From NCBI RefSeq assembly GCF_033239625.1, contig NZ_BTCK01000003.1:175378-239377 (forward strand): a stretch of 64,000 nucleotides of DNA. Reading direction: 5' to 3'. Source of the stretch: Paenibacillus_T sp033239625 (GTDB lineage: Bacteria > Bacillota > Bacilli > Paenibacillales > Paenibacillaceae). Every line of letters starts with the position of its first letter. Position 1 is the stretch's first letter. Below are positions 17,033-25,183 of the stretch, piece after piece. Under the pieces are notes generated by a model, which saw only the letters and a list, made by a program, of their open reading frames with translations, did no database searches and was not told where the DNA came from. The translations under genes were made by a program, and so were the position numbers.

Positions 17033-17854
17033 TTAGAGCAGGGTTTCTTTGCGATACGCATCGGGCGATTGGCCGATGAGCGATTTGAATGTTCGGATAA
17101 AATGCGCCTGGTCAAAAAATCCAAGCTGCTGCGACAACGTGATCCAGTCGGTCACACCGCCGTTCTCCATAAGCTCGGCTGCTTCCTGCAGCCGAAAACG
17201 TTGAATGACCCACTTCGGGCTTACGCCGACGTATCGGCTGAACAAGCGCTGAAGAGCCCGGGTGCTCATATTGAATTGTACAGCCATTCGCTCAACTTGT
17301 GTTAGCTCGCGGGTGCTGATCGCGGCCTCTACGATATCGTTAACGAGCTGTGTATTCGGGTCGGGCTGGGAAGGCAGCCGTGTGAGCAGCCATTGCTCTG
17401 CCAGTTGAGCCATCTGTTCGCCGCTGTCCTGTTCCCAGATCTGATCTTCAACATGTGAGATAGACTCTCCGAACAGTTGGTTGGCAGGAACGGTCTGGCC
17501 GGTAAGCTGCGAGGCGGGTTGCTGCGAGAATGGATAGAAGCCGCCGGGACGAAACTTGATGCCGAGCACCATGCCTGTATCCTTGAGATGGCGAGTATAG
17601 ATCGTTCTTGGAACGCCGTATACGCCTGTGAAACGACGACCGCTCTCGTTCTCGAACGATAAATTGATGTTGGGATAGGACAGAACATTCTGGCTGAATG
17701 GTGGTTGTCCGCGCAAATCCCATTGAACGGTCCAATAGTGTTCAATATAGGGAGCGAGAGCTGTGGACGGGTTATACCGCATCAGTGCGAAATTGCGCAT
17801 GCCCATCTCCGCTTTCAGAATGCCCCGATCTGACGTTTGCTCCTTCCGCCGCAT
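17033..17854 (-). CDS. AraC-family transcriptional regulator
   Basis: 273 residues. The N-terminal domain (about 20-170) carries the pattern found in DUF6597-type AraC regulators (LAPYIEHYWTVQWD and VLGIKFRPGGFYPF). The C-terminal double helix-turn-helix (about 180-270) contains FNMSTRALQRLFSRYVGVSP and DQAHFIRTFKSLIGQSP. GGAGGTGG precedes the ATG. It is divergent from an SRPBCC-domain gene, a common pairing in which the regulator controls its neighbour. The GntR gene follows after 30 bases. Confidence 0.9.
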   Translation of the reverse strand: MRRKEQTSDRGILKAEMGMRNFALMRYNPSTALAPYIEHYWTVQWDLRGQPPFSQNVLSYPNINLSFENESGRRFTGVYGVPRTIYTRHLKDTGMVLGIKFRPGGFYPFSQQPASQLTGQTVPANQLFGESISHVEDQIWEQDSGEQMAQLAEQWLLTRLPSQPDPNTQLVNDIVEAAISTRELTQVERMAVQFNMSTRALQRLFSRYVGVSPKWVIQRFRLQEAAELMENGGVTDWITLSQQLGFFDQAHFIRTFKSLIGQSPDAYRKETLL

Positions 17855-17980
17855 TACCCACCTCCATCAATCATTGTCGCGTTTTTACAATACTAGTGAA
17901 TTTTGCTTCTCTATAATGAGACTATCAGTTCATTGCTAAACGTGCAACGAAGAATGGATGACGAAATGGAGGAAATTTAT

Positions 17981-18433
17981 ATGACAGAGCTTCGATTCGA
18001 GCTGTATGTAGGAGCGCCGGTAGAGCAAGTGTGGAAGTTGTTTATCGAGCCGGAGGGTACGAAGGCGATTCTATTCGGCAGCGTGCTGGAGTCGACTTTC
18101 GAGATTGGATCGCCGTATCGTTATATCGGCCCAGGCAACGATGGAGACGAGACGGTTCATGTTTATGGCACGGTGCTGGCGTTCGAGCCGAACCGGTTCA
18201 TGAGCTATACGGAGCACCCGGGTCCATCCTATCGGGAGAATCATGCGGAGCTGGAGACGCGCGTATCGCTTACGCTGGAGTCGGTTGGCTCAACTACGAA
18301 GCTGACGCTGGTGAACGACCAGTGGCCGGACAACCATCCGTCTTACGAGAGCACGAAGGCAAGCTGGCCGATGATTCTGAGCAATCTGAAGACGCTGGCG
18401 GAGACGGGCAAGACGCTGGATTTCGGCTGGTAA
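17981..18433 (+). CDS. SRPBCC/AHSA1-domain protein
   Basis: 150 residues forming a single START-like (AHSA1) ligand-binding fold. Markers are LYVGAPVEQVWKLFIEPEG at the N-terminus and a C-terminal helix WPMILSNLKTLAETGKTL. Such proteins bind hydrophobic small molecules; the ligand is unknown. The ATG at 17981 follows GGAGG at seven bases and gives a normal family length. An upstream in-frame ATG at 17903 lacks a ribosome binding site. It is divergent from the AraC gene and ends at its own terminator. Confidence 0.88.
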   Translation: MTELRFELYVGAPVEQVWKLFIEPEGTKAILFGSVLESTFEIGSPYRYIGPGNDGDETVHVYGTVLAFEPNRFMSYTEHPGPSYRENHAELETRVSLTLESVGSTTKLTLVNDQWPDNHPSYESTKASWPMILSNLKTLAETGKTLDFGW

Positions 18434-18469
18434 TGCGCAGGCGAACATGCGCGAAGTTGTACGAAAGAA

Positions 18470-18499
18470 GGGTGTACACGGAATGCGTACACCCTTTTT
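18470..18499 (+). terminator. Rho-independent terminator of the SRPBCC gene
   Basis: GGGTGTAC and GTACACCC form a perfect 8-bp stem, followed by TTTTTGG. It lies 36 bases after the stop codon. Confidence 0.85.
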
Positions 18500-18699
18500 G
18501 GCGTTTATATATTATGGCACGGAAGGGGAGGTGCGATATCCAAGAATGCAGGGCTAGCGTTTGCGCTTGTAGTCTCTGCCTCTACTTTCGCATGTTGATG
18601 GCTTGCACGGAGAAGCATAAGCATGCTCATGCTCCATACGGCGACGGTCAGTTCGAGCTGTTGACGCTGCGGTTTTCTCATCGATTCCTCATTTCCCGC

Positions 18700-19359
18700 C
18701 TACAGCTCGATCGGCCGATGGCGTGACTGTCCGCGACCGCTAATGAGCATCTCGGCGAACAGCAGGTTCGGCATCCAGCACAACCATCCGATGACGGCGA
18801 ACGAATCGTTCGTATCGAGGCCGAATAGGCCATCGGCAAGCGGGGTATAGATGCGGAGCATAATGGCCGCGCAAGTTAGCGCATAGTTGCGGATAAACCA
18901 ATGACTGTGTTCGATCTGGTTCCGATCCACTATAATGCTTTTGAGCCCCCGGAACAGGGTGTACAGCCATACAAGCGCGAGCGCAGTGAAGCCGATTCGG
19001 CCGCTTATCCCGCCATCGGCATACCATGCGACGTACAACCCCGTAACGCCTCCGACTGCTATGCCAGCGCTATACAGATATCCGACTATTCGATGTACAT
19101 TCGGATTGCGGCGGCGGATTTTTCTTATGAACTGCAGCCAACCGATTCCGAGTGCCGTACCTGCAGAGATCGCATGCAGCCAGATGAAGGTATACCACAG
19201 ATCCGGCAGATGATCATCTGCCTTGTTCTCGGCGAAACCACTGTTCTGCGCACTGTCGATCGTGCCGTAGAAGGCGAAAGCGTACAGGCCGATGCCTACC
19301 GCCAGAAAAGCAAGCAGTCCGAACAGCCACTTGCGGGCTGCTGCATTGCGAATGAACAT
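18700..19359 (-). CDS. DUF2306 family multi-pass membrane protein
   Basis: 219 residues with about six hydrophobic segments. WLHAISAGTALGIGWLQF and the sequence NPNVHRIVGYLYSAGIAVGG match the DUF2306 pattern, whose conserved His residues have been suggested to bind heme or a cofactor. SHWFIRNYALTCAAI is a third conserved block. The function is unknown. It is monocistronic and ends convergently to the SRPBCC gene's terminator. Confidence 0.8.
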   Translation of the reverse strand: MFIRNAAARKWLFGLLAFLAVGIGLYAFAFYGTIDSAQNSGFAENKADDHLPDLWYTFIWLHAISAGTALGIGWLQFIRKIRRRNPNVHRIVGYLYSAGIAVGGVTGLYVAWYADGGISGRIGFTALALVWLYTLFRGLKSIIVDRNQIEHSHWFIRNYALTCAAIMLRIYTPLADGLFGLDTNDSFAVIGWLCWMPNLLFAEMLISGRGQSRHRPIEL

Positions 19360-19553
19360 GAATTAACCCTCCGTATCCAATCCTTGGATTGTTTCCCTGC
19401 CTCTACTGTAGCACTGAAACGAATGGTCCTCCCAGCGGCCGCAGTCGGGTTGCGTGATCATACGTAGGGTCAGCGGAGACTCCGCCTCTAGCTCTTTCTT
19501 GTATCCGACTTGAGTCGGGGTATAGGTCGCTGTGTTAATTTTCTTTTGTATAA

Positions 19554-19585
19554 AATAAGGGGCTGCCGAGTGGCAGCCCCTTATT
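19554..19585 (-). terminator. Rho-independent terminator of the GNAT gene
   Basis: AATAAGGGGCTGCC pairs perfectly with GGCAGCCCCTTATT around GAGT. On the minus strand it is followed by TTATTTTAT and lies 17 bases after the GNAT stop. Confidence 0.85.
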
Positions 19586-19602
19586 AGCAAATTTGTTGTT
19601 AG

Positions 19603-20178
19603 CTAGTTTGCACTCAACCGGTAGTAATGATAGGTGCAATTATCGATGACGACATCATTTTGGAACACAAAGCCGCATTTCTGTATCACTTTATTGGATG
19701 AATGATTGCTGACCTCTGCGATGGCAATGAGCTTTGTGACATTGGTGTGTTCGAACAGATACTTGATTAATCCTTGCGCGGCCTGTGTCGTATAGCCTTT
19801 ATTGCGGTGACCGCTTGAGATGCCATATAGAATCTCACGATTCGGGGCAGGGAGTTCGTACTTTATACCAGTCCCGCATACGCCAATGAATTGTCCGGTA
19901 GCCTTAAGGATAATGCCGAGCCGCAAACGCAACTCCCCGATATCGCTGCCTTGGGTTACCGCCTCTAGGAATCGTTGGTTATCCGGTATTTCATACTGGA
20001 GGAACCACTCTTCTCTTTGTTCCCGGGTCACGTTCCAATCGGTCAAATAAGCATGAAAGTGCGGCTCCCACGTAAGCGCGTGGAAATCATCCAAATCATC
20101 TTCTTGAAACTCACGTAGTACAATATCTTCGCACTCTATCGTAAAGATCGTTCTATTCTGGTCCTGTGAATGGCTCAT
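19603..20178 (-). CDS. GNAT-family acetyltransferase (RimJ/RimL-like)
   Basis: 191 residues in the RimJ/RimL pattern: DIVLREFQEDDLDDFHALT at the N-terminus, ISSGHRNKGYTTQAAQGLI as the acetyl-CoA loop (about residues 125-143), and SNHSSNKVIQKCGF as the conserved C-terminal block. Such enzymes acetylate protein N-termini, polyamines or antibiotics. The ATG at 20178 follows AGGAGG at seven bases; an in-frame ATG ten codons upstream lacks one. It stands alone between exonuclease III and the DUF2306 gene. Confidence 0.88.
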   Translation of the reverse strand: MSHSQDQNRTIFTIECEDIVLREFQEDDLDDFHALTWEPHFHAYLTDWNVTREQREEWFLQYEIPDNQRFLEAVTQGSDIGELRLRLGIILKATGQFIGVCGTGIKYELPAPNREILYGISSGHRNKGYTTQAAQGLIKYLFEHTNVTKLIAIAEVSNHSSNKVIQKCGFVFQNDVVIDNCTYHYYRLSAN

Positions 20179-20231
20179 TGCAATCCTCCTAATGGGTAGA
20201 AGGAACAAAGCACATCAGCTATGCAGGAATC

Positions 20232-20284
20232 ACAAGGATCGTTGCAAGCTGGGGGAAAAGGCACATTATGCTTTGCATCCTTGT
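20232..20284. repeat. Long imperfect intergenic hairpin
   Basis: ACAAGGAT and ATCCTTGT pair perfectly. Inside them GCAAGC and GCTTTGC extend the stem with one bulge, leaving a 20-base loop. There is no T-run, so it is not a simple terminator. It lies between the exonuclease III stop and the GNAT start. Confidence 0.4.
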
Positions 20285-20384
20285 AATAGTTTTAATTGTG
20301 TCGTTGATAAACCATTACAAAGTTGTTGGCATACGGTTAGTCCTCCTCCAATGATTTCCTAATGAATTGCAGCAAAATGTATGC

Positions 20385-21158
20385 TTACGCAGAGCCCATT
20401 AGCGTCTCCGACAGCACCAGCTTCACCGGACAGTGGTCGCTGCCGAGAATGTGGCAGTCGATCTCCGCTTCGACGATGGCAGGGGCAAGCCTAGCCGATA
20501 CGAGGAAATAGTCGATGCGCCAGCCGATATTGCGCTCGCGGACCTTCGGCATGAACGACCACCAGCTGAATGTGTCGCCGCGTTCAGGGTGCTGGTGTCG
20601 GAACGAATCGACGAAGCCGGCGTCGAGCAGCATCGAGAATTTGCCGCGCTCTTCATCGGTGAAACCGGAGTTGCCGATGTTCGACTTCGCGTTCTTGATG
20701 TCGATTTCTTGGTGGGCGACGTTCAAGTCTCCGCATACAATGACAGGCTTAAGCAGGTCCAGTCGGGTCAGGTGATTGCGGAACCGCTCCTCCCATTCCA
20801 TGCGGTAATCGAGCCGCGACAGATCGCGTTTCGCATTCGGCGTATAGACGTTCACGAGGTAGAAGTTGTCGAACTCGAGGGTTAGAATTCTGCCTTCGTC
20901 CTCGCTGTCTTCTTCTATGCCGTAACGTACGGATAGCGGTTTTATCCGCGTGAAGACAGCGGTGCCGGAGTAACCTTTCTTCACCGCATAGTTCCAGAAC
21001 TGAACATACTCCTCGCCCAGATCAAGCTCGATCTGCCCCTCTTGCAGCTTCGTCTCTTGTACGCAGAAAATATCGGCGTCTTCCGCGCGGAAATAATCGC
21101 CGAAGCCTTTGGTCACACAAGCGCGAAGGCCGTTTACATTCCAAGATATAAGTTTCAT
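20385..21158 (-). CDS. exoA: Exodeoxyribonuclease III (AP endonuclease)
   Basis: 257 residues, the usual size for the ExoA/XthA family of base-excision-repair enzymes. They cut at abasic sites and remove 3' blocking groups. Catalytic motifs in order are SWNVNGLRA (metal-binding Asn), VQETKLQ (Glu), CGDLNVAHQEID (Asp and Asn), FSWWSF, and GSDHCPV (the Asp-His pair). TNA-type variation in YTPNAKRDLSRLDYR is normal. The start lies at 21158. It appears monocistronic. Confidence 0.96.
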   Translation of the reverse strand: MKLISWNVNGLRACVTKGFGDYFRAEDADIFCVQETKLQEGQIELDLGEEYVQFWNYAVKKGYSGTAVFTRIKPLSVRYGIEEDSEDEGRILTLEFDNFYLVNVYTPNAKRDLSRLDYRMEWEERFRNHLTRLDLLKPVIVCGDLNVAHQEIDIKNAKSNIGNSGFTDEERGKFSMLLDAGFVDSFRHQHPERGDTFSWWSFMPKVRERNIGWRIDYFLVSARLAPAIVEAEIDCHILGSDHCPVKLVLSETLMGSA

Positions 21159-21391
21159 TGCGAGGTACTCTCCCTATCTATATATAGAATCGATAATGAA
21201 GTGTGTAAGAACTGCTCGTACAAGTGTAGCATATGTCGGATATTCTAGCGATGAGGGGGAGAATGGTTGACGGGCAGTCAATTGAGTTCCATGTTCTGGC
21301 ACCGTATACTGATCTGTAATGGCGGTTATTAAGGTCTCATCGGGGGCATTTGGCGCCGAGCAGGCAATGGTTAATTGAGGATGGAGGACGG

Positions 21392-22069
21392 ATGTGGATG
21401 AAGAAGCTGAGCATTATCGTAACGGGTGCAACAGGAATGGTGGGCGAAGGGGTGCTGCATGAATGTCTGCAGTCGCACGAGGTGGAGCGGGTGCTCGTCA
21501 TTAATCGCAGACCGTGCGGCGTGAAGCATCCGAAGTTGACCGAAATCGTGCACCAGAGTTTTCATGATCTAGCGCCGATCGAGCAGCAGCTCACGGGATT
21601 TAACGCGTGCTTCTTCTGTCTCGGCGTATCCTCGGTTGGCATGTCTGAGGCTGCCTACCGGCAGGTGACTTACGACCTTACGATGCATGTGGCGTCGACG
21701 CTTGTCCGCCTCAACCCGGATATGGTGTTCACGTACGTAACGGGCATGCATACGGACAGTACGGAGAAGGGCAAGTCGATGTGGGCGAGGGTGAAGGGGA
21801 AGACGGAGAATGATCTGATGAAGCTGCCGTTCAAGGCCGCTTATATGTTCCGCCCCGGCTATATCCATCCGACACCGGGGCTTAAGAACGTGAATAAGTA
21901 CTATAAATATATTGCGTGGATGTACCCGATGCTACGCCGCCTGTTCCCGAAGTACGCGCTGACGCTGCGCGAGTTGGGACAAGCGATGATCCGCGTAGCG
22001 GCGGATGTGCCGGATCAGCGCATATTGGAGGTTCCGGATATCGTCCGGGTGGCAGGAACACGGCGATAA
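21392..22069 (+). CDS. NAD(P)-binding Rossmann-fold protein (epimerase/NmrA-like)
   Basis: About 225 residues with the dinucleotide-binding motif IIVTGATGMVGEGVLHE near the N-terminus. FCLGVSSVGMSEAAYRQVT follows, then YMFRPGYIHPTPG. This is an atypical short-chain dehydrogenase or epimerase-like family without a clear YxxxK pair. GGAGG lies four bases before the ATG at 21392 and ten before the ATG at 21398; either could be the start. The substrate is unknown. It is monocistronic and convergent with the DUF1648 gene. Confidence 0.82.
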   Translation: MWMKKLSIIVTGATGMVGEGVLHECLQSHEVERVLVINRRPCGVKHPKLTEIVHQSFHDLAPIEQQLTGFNACFFCLGVSSVGMSEAAYRQVTYDLTMHVASTLVRLNPDMVFTYVTGMHTDSTEKGKSMWARVKGKTENDLMKLPFKAAYMFRPGYIHPTPGLKNVNKYYKYIAWMYPMLRRLFPKYALTLRELGQAMIRVAADVPDQRILEVPDIVRVAGTRR

Positions 22070-22091
22070 CCTTGCGTTGAGTTAGCAGGAG

Positions 22092-22607
22092 CTAGCTTGC
22101 TCTAGGCGTTCTGAACCGACGGATGATATAGATTAAATAGCCGAATACGGTGCCGAGTATAACGAGAGCTGCAATAATCGTGAAAATCCCGACGCCTTCT
22201 GCGCGGCCGTTCTCGGCGCTGCGTATCATGATGACGCCGATCGATGCGAAGAGCAGTACGATTTCGAATTTGAGCCAGACCAGCATTTGGACAGTGAGCC
22301 GATACAGCTCTGGGGCGTTCTGCTCCGTTATTCGTATTGGATAGTTAAACGTATGCGGAAAGCGGCTGATGGCCGTTATGATGCTATAAGGAACAATGGC
22401 CATAATCGGGAAGAGCAGCAGCGTTGCTCGGTTACCCCAGCCGTCCGCTTCACCAGAACCGTCAAAGTGAATCGGAATGTCCGACGGCAGATCCCACCAG
22501 CGAATGAGGAAGTAGACAACCATTCCGACAATAATGATGATATTCAGCACTTCGAGTAAAACTTCCAGCGGTGAACGGGCTAAGCGGATGACGGGTCGTT
22601 GATCCAT
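22092..22607 (-). CDS. DUF1648-type membrane protein
   Basis: 171 residues with four predicted membrane segments. The LPSDIPIHFDGSGEADGWGN stretch is the DUF1648 signature, seen in SdpI-like and regulatory membrane proteins of Firmicutes. GGAGG lies seven bases before the ATG at 22607; the longer open frame upstream has no ribosome binding site. The function is unknown. It is divergent from the next gene. Confidence 0.8.
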   Translation of the reverse strand: MDQRPVIRLARSPLEVLLEVLNIIIIVGMVVYFLIRWWDLPSDIPIHFDGSGEADGWGNRATLLLFPIMAIVPYSIITAISRFPHTFNYPIRITEQNAPELYRLTVQMLVWLKFEIVLLFASIGVIMIRSAENGRAEGVGIFTIIAALVILGTVFGYLIYIIRRFRTPRAS

Positions 22608-22760
22608 CGTGATGCCTCCTTGTGCAGTAGGTAAGCAAAGATGCCAAGAGTATACCATTCCAGGGAATCGATTGAATACACAATCCTTACATTTGCAACC
22701 AATTGCATATTGCTGCCGTCTAGAGAACGAACTTATGTATGTTATCAAGGAGGTGAACTT

Positions 22761-24005
22761 GTGTCCGTTAAGCAAAAGCAGACCGTTCTCCTCGCATCTT
22801 TCGTTATACTGATGCTTGCCGTGGCTGTGACAGCAGTTGTTCTCCCTTATCGATCGAAGGATAAGGCGATTGAAAACGCAACGGCTGGGGAAACAGCGAT
22901 GACGGAGCTCGAGTCGGGAACATTGGCTCCTGGGTATGACTTGCCGTCGTTACCGAACCGGTTTTTGGAAAGCCAGCTCTATGATGCGGCTTCTTGGCCA
23001 GAGAGCTCCAGTCGTGACATTGTGAACGACAGGGCGGCGCTTCGGGCGGCGGGTACGAGTCGATATGGCAAGCTGGAAGTATGGTCGCAGCCGGGCGAAG
23101 TCAGGCTGCAGGACGGCGCTCCGGCTAAGTATAAGGGGACGTACACCATACGGTATGTGGATCGATCGGGAAGGGAACATAAGCTGCCGGATCAGAAGGG
23201 TCAGGTGCTCCGTCAACTGCCAGAGCCTGCTGTGATGAAGGTGATCCAGCTGGATGGAATGGACGTGCTGTTATTCCAGCCAAGGTATTATCGCTTCGCT
23301 CAAGGGTATGGCTCCATGTATACAACCTATGCCTATGCCATCACGTCCGATCAAGAAGCGTTTCCGCTCCAGTTCGTATACAACGAGAAGAGCAGCGGGC
23401 TGAAGGGGGTGGATTCGTTCTTATTCGATATGAACGGTCCAATCGAGTCGATTGGGGAGGCATTGTCTGCTCAGACTTCGTACAATGGCGGTCGATTCGA
23501 GATTACATGGACATTGGATCGGGAGAGGCGGCAGCTGGTTGCTTCGGCGGTGAAGGATCGAAGCGAGGAATATATTCAATTAGCTGAGATTGTTGGTCAT
23601 GCATCGAAACATATCGAGCAGGCGCTCGGACTAACGGAAGCGGATTACCCGGACGGTAAGCTGCCGGATAACAAGCTAGGCGAGTTGTTCACCAATCGAG
23701 CGTGGAGCAATCCGGGATTCCGATTCCTGCGAGATGAGTTCGCGAAGCAGGCGGAGGCCGGCAATACGAGCCGAGCTTTCGCTTGGCTTCCGATTGATGC
23801 GACGTATACGTCGGCAGACGCCATTCGGTTCACGTTCACGATTAACCTCTGGTATGCCATCGGGCTGGCGGGGCATCTGGAGGTCGAGCTGAAGCAGCAA
23901 GACGGCGAGTGGATGATCGATGATTTCGGCACGCTGGAGACGGAGAAGTTCGATGATCCGAATGCACCCTATAACGGCCTGTTTATGGAGGACCCGCTGG
24001 AATAG
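22761..24005 (+). CDS. Membrane-anchored extracytoplasmic protein of unknown function
   Basis: About 414 residues from a GTG start after AAGGAGGTGA. One N-terminal membrane segment (about 8-28) is followed by a long, soluble extracellular region with no cysteine pairs or lipobox. Aromatic and charged residues alternate (FQPRYYRFAQGYGSMYTTY). A C-terminal block (DGEWMIDDFGTLETEKFDD) resembles the NTF2-like or sensor portions of some secreted Paenibacillus proteins, but I cannot assign a family. It is monocistronic with its own terminator. Confidence 0.6.
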   Translation: MSVKQKQTVLLASFVILMLAVAVTAVVLPYRSKDKAIENATAGETAMTELESGTLAPGYDLPSLPNRFLESQLYDAASWPESSSRDIVNDRAALRAAGTSRYGKLEVWSQPGEVRLQDGAPAKYKGTYTIRYVDRSGREHKLPDQKGQVLRQLPEPAVMKVIQLDGMDVLLFQPRYYRFAQGYGSMYTTYAYAITSDQEAFPLQFVYNEKSSGLKGVDSFLFDMNGPIESIGEALSAQTSYNGGRFEITWTLDRERRQLVASAVKDRSEEYIQLAEIVGHASKHIEQALGLTEADYPDGKLPDNKLGELFTNRAWSNPGFRFLRDEFAKQAEAGNTSRAFAWLPIDATYTSADAIRFTFTINLWYAIGLAGHLEVELKQQDGEWMIDDFGTLETEKFDDPNAPYNGLFMEDPLE

Positions 24006-24023
24006 CGGTGGCACGACAACAAT

Positions 24024-24062
24024 AAACCCCGCTCGGCGTATGCCGGAGCGGGGTTTCATTTT
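24024..24062. terminator. Bidirectional terminator between the unknown exported protein and glutamate racemase
   Basis: AAACCCCGCTC and GAGCGGGGTTT form an 11-bp stem enclosing a smaller GGC/GCC pair, followed by CATTTTTT. The racemase gene ends immediately beyond it. Confidence 0.8.
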
Positions 24063-24857
24063 TTAAGAAATCGATTCTTCGCGTTGCGCTAGGTTGCTCT
24101 CGTAGAAGGCGAGCGCCGTTTGCATTTTGTCGATATAAGCAGACTCGTTGCCCGTACACATGAAGCGGACATGCCCGCTGCCGTGTCCGACGATGCCGAA
24201 CCGGTTGAGAAGCGCCGACAGTCGGCGAACCGTCCCCGCGTTGCCGTCGACAATCTCAATGTGACTAGGAAGCATGCCGCGCAGAATGTTCCGATAGAAC
24301 GGATAATGCGTGCAGCCAAGCACAATAATGCCATAGTCGTCGAGATTGTACGCCTCGAATTTGGATCGGAAGTACGCCTCCATCACCTGCGGATCGAACT
24401 GCAGACTCTCGCAATAACGAACAAGCTCCGGCAATGGCAGCGAATCGACGATGCCGCCTTCGTCTACTCGGGAGACGAGCGCATAATAGCGCGGCAGTTG
24501 AAGCGTAAGTTGTGTTGCGAGCACAAGCACGCGTTTACCCGTTACACGGTTCATCTCAACCGCCGGTTTAACGGCCGGCTCCATGCCGACGATCGGCAGA
24601 TCATAAACGGAGCGAAGCTCCTCCACCGCAATGCTGGTTGCCGTGTTGCACGCTACGACGAGCGCGTCGATGCCCTGCTGCATCATCCGGTCGACCGCTT
24701 CGAATATATAATCTCTTACTTCATCCTTTGTCTTGGACCCGTAAGGAACATGCAATGTATCGGCCATATACAAATAATCCTGATCGGGCAGCCGCCGAAG
24801 TGATTCCGCAAGCACTGACAGCCCGCCAATGCCCGAGTCGAAGAACCCAATAGTCAT
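24063..24857 (-). CDS. murI: Glutamate racemase
   Basis: 264 residues. The two catalytic cysteines sit in VVACNTATS (about 72) and VLGCTHYPF (about 183), and the N-terminal FFDSGIGGLSVL is invariant in the family. It converts L- to D-glutamate for peptidoglycan precursors in the cytoplasm. The ATG at 24857 is preferred over a TTG two codons upstream. It is monocistronic and convergent with the gene to its left. A second racemase copy elsewhere in the genome is possible. Confidence 0.95.
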   Translation of the reverse strand: MTIGFFDSGIGGLSVLAESLRRLPDQDYLYMADTLHVPYGSKTKDEVRDYIFEAVDRMMQQGIDALVVACNTATSIAVEELRSVYDLPIVGMEPAVKPAVEMNRVTGKRVLVLATQLTLQLPRYYALVSRVDEGGIVDSLPLPELVRYCESLQFDPQVMEAYFRSKFEAYNLDDYGIIVLGCTHYPFYRNILRGMLPSHIEIVDGNAGTVRRLSALLNRFGIVGHGSGHVRFMCTGNESAYIDKMQTALAFYESNLAQREESIS

Positions 24858-25183
24858 ATGCAATCGATCCCTATCCTATGTAGTCTAAGTCTTTACTCAG
24901 CATACCTCGATAGTCCCCGTACGGCAAGGGACAAAAGCGATAAAATCGCCCAAGTTCATCTGCTGCCAGCTCTTTCGAAAGATCCGTACTCCGATCTGAA
25001 GCGGATGATGCCTGGCCTTGAACGGCTTATTTAGAATACAGCGGATTGTGAATCGATGGGCCTTAAAAATAATGGAAATATCGGTTGCGGCAATCGCGAT
25101 TCAAGCCATCATGGCTGAAACCTTAGAAGAAGCAGCACCGTCTACTTATATGTTAAATAATGGATTGTACATGGAGGTGTGCA
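24858..25183. other. Intergenic region between divergent racemase and RCC1-protein genes
   Basis: Nothing with convincing coding potential was seen in these 326 bases. They should hold both promoters; no clear -35/-10 pair was identified. TGGAGGTG at the right end is the ribosome binding site of the RCC1 gene. Confidence 0.3.
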
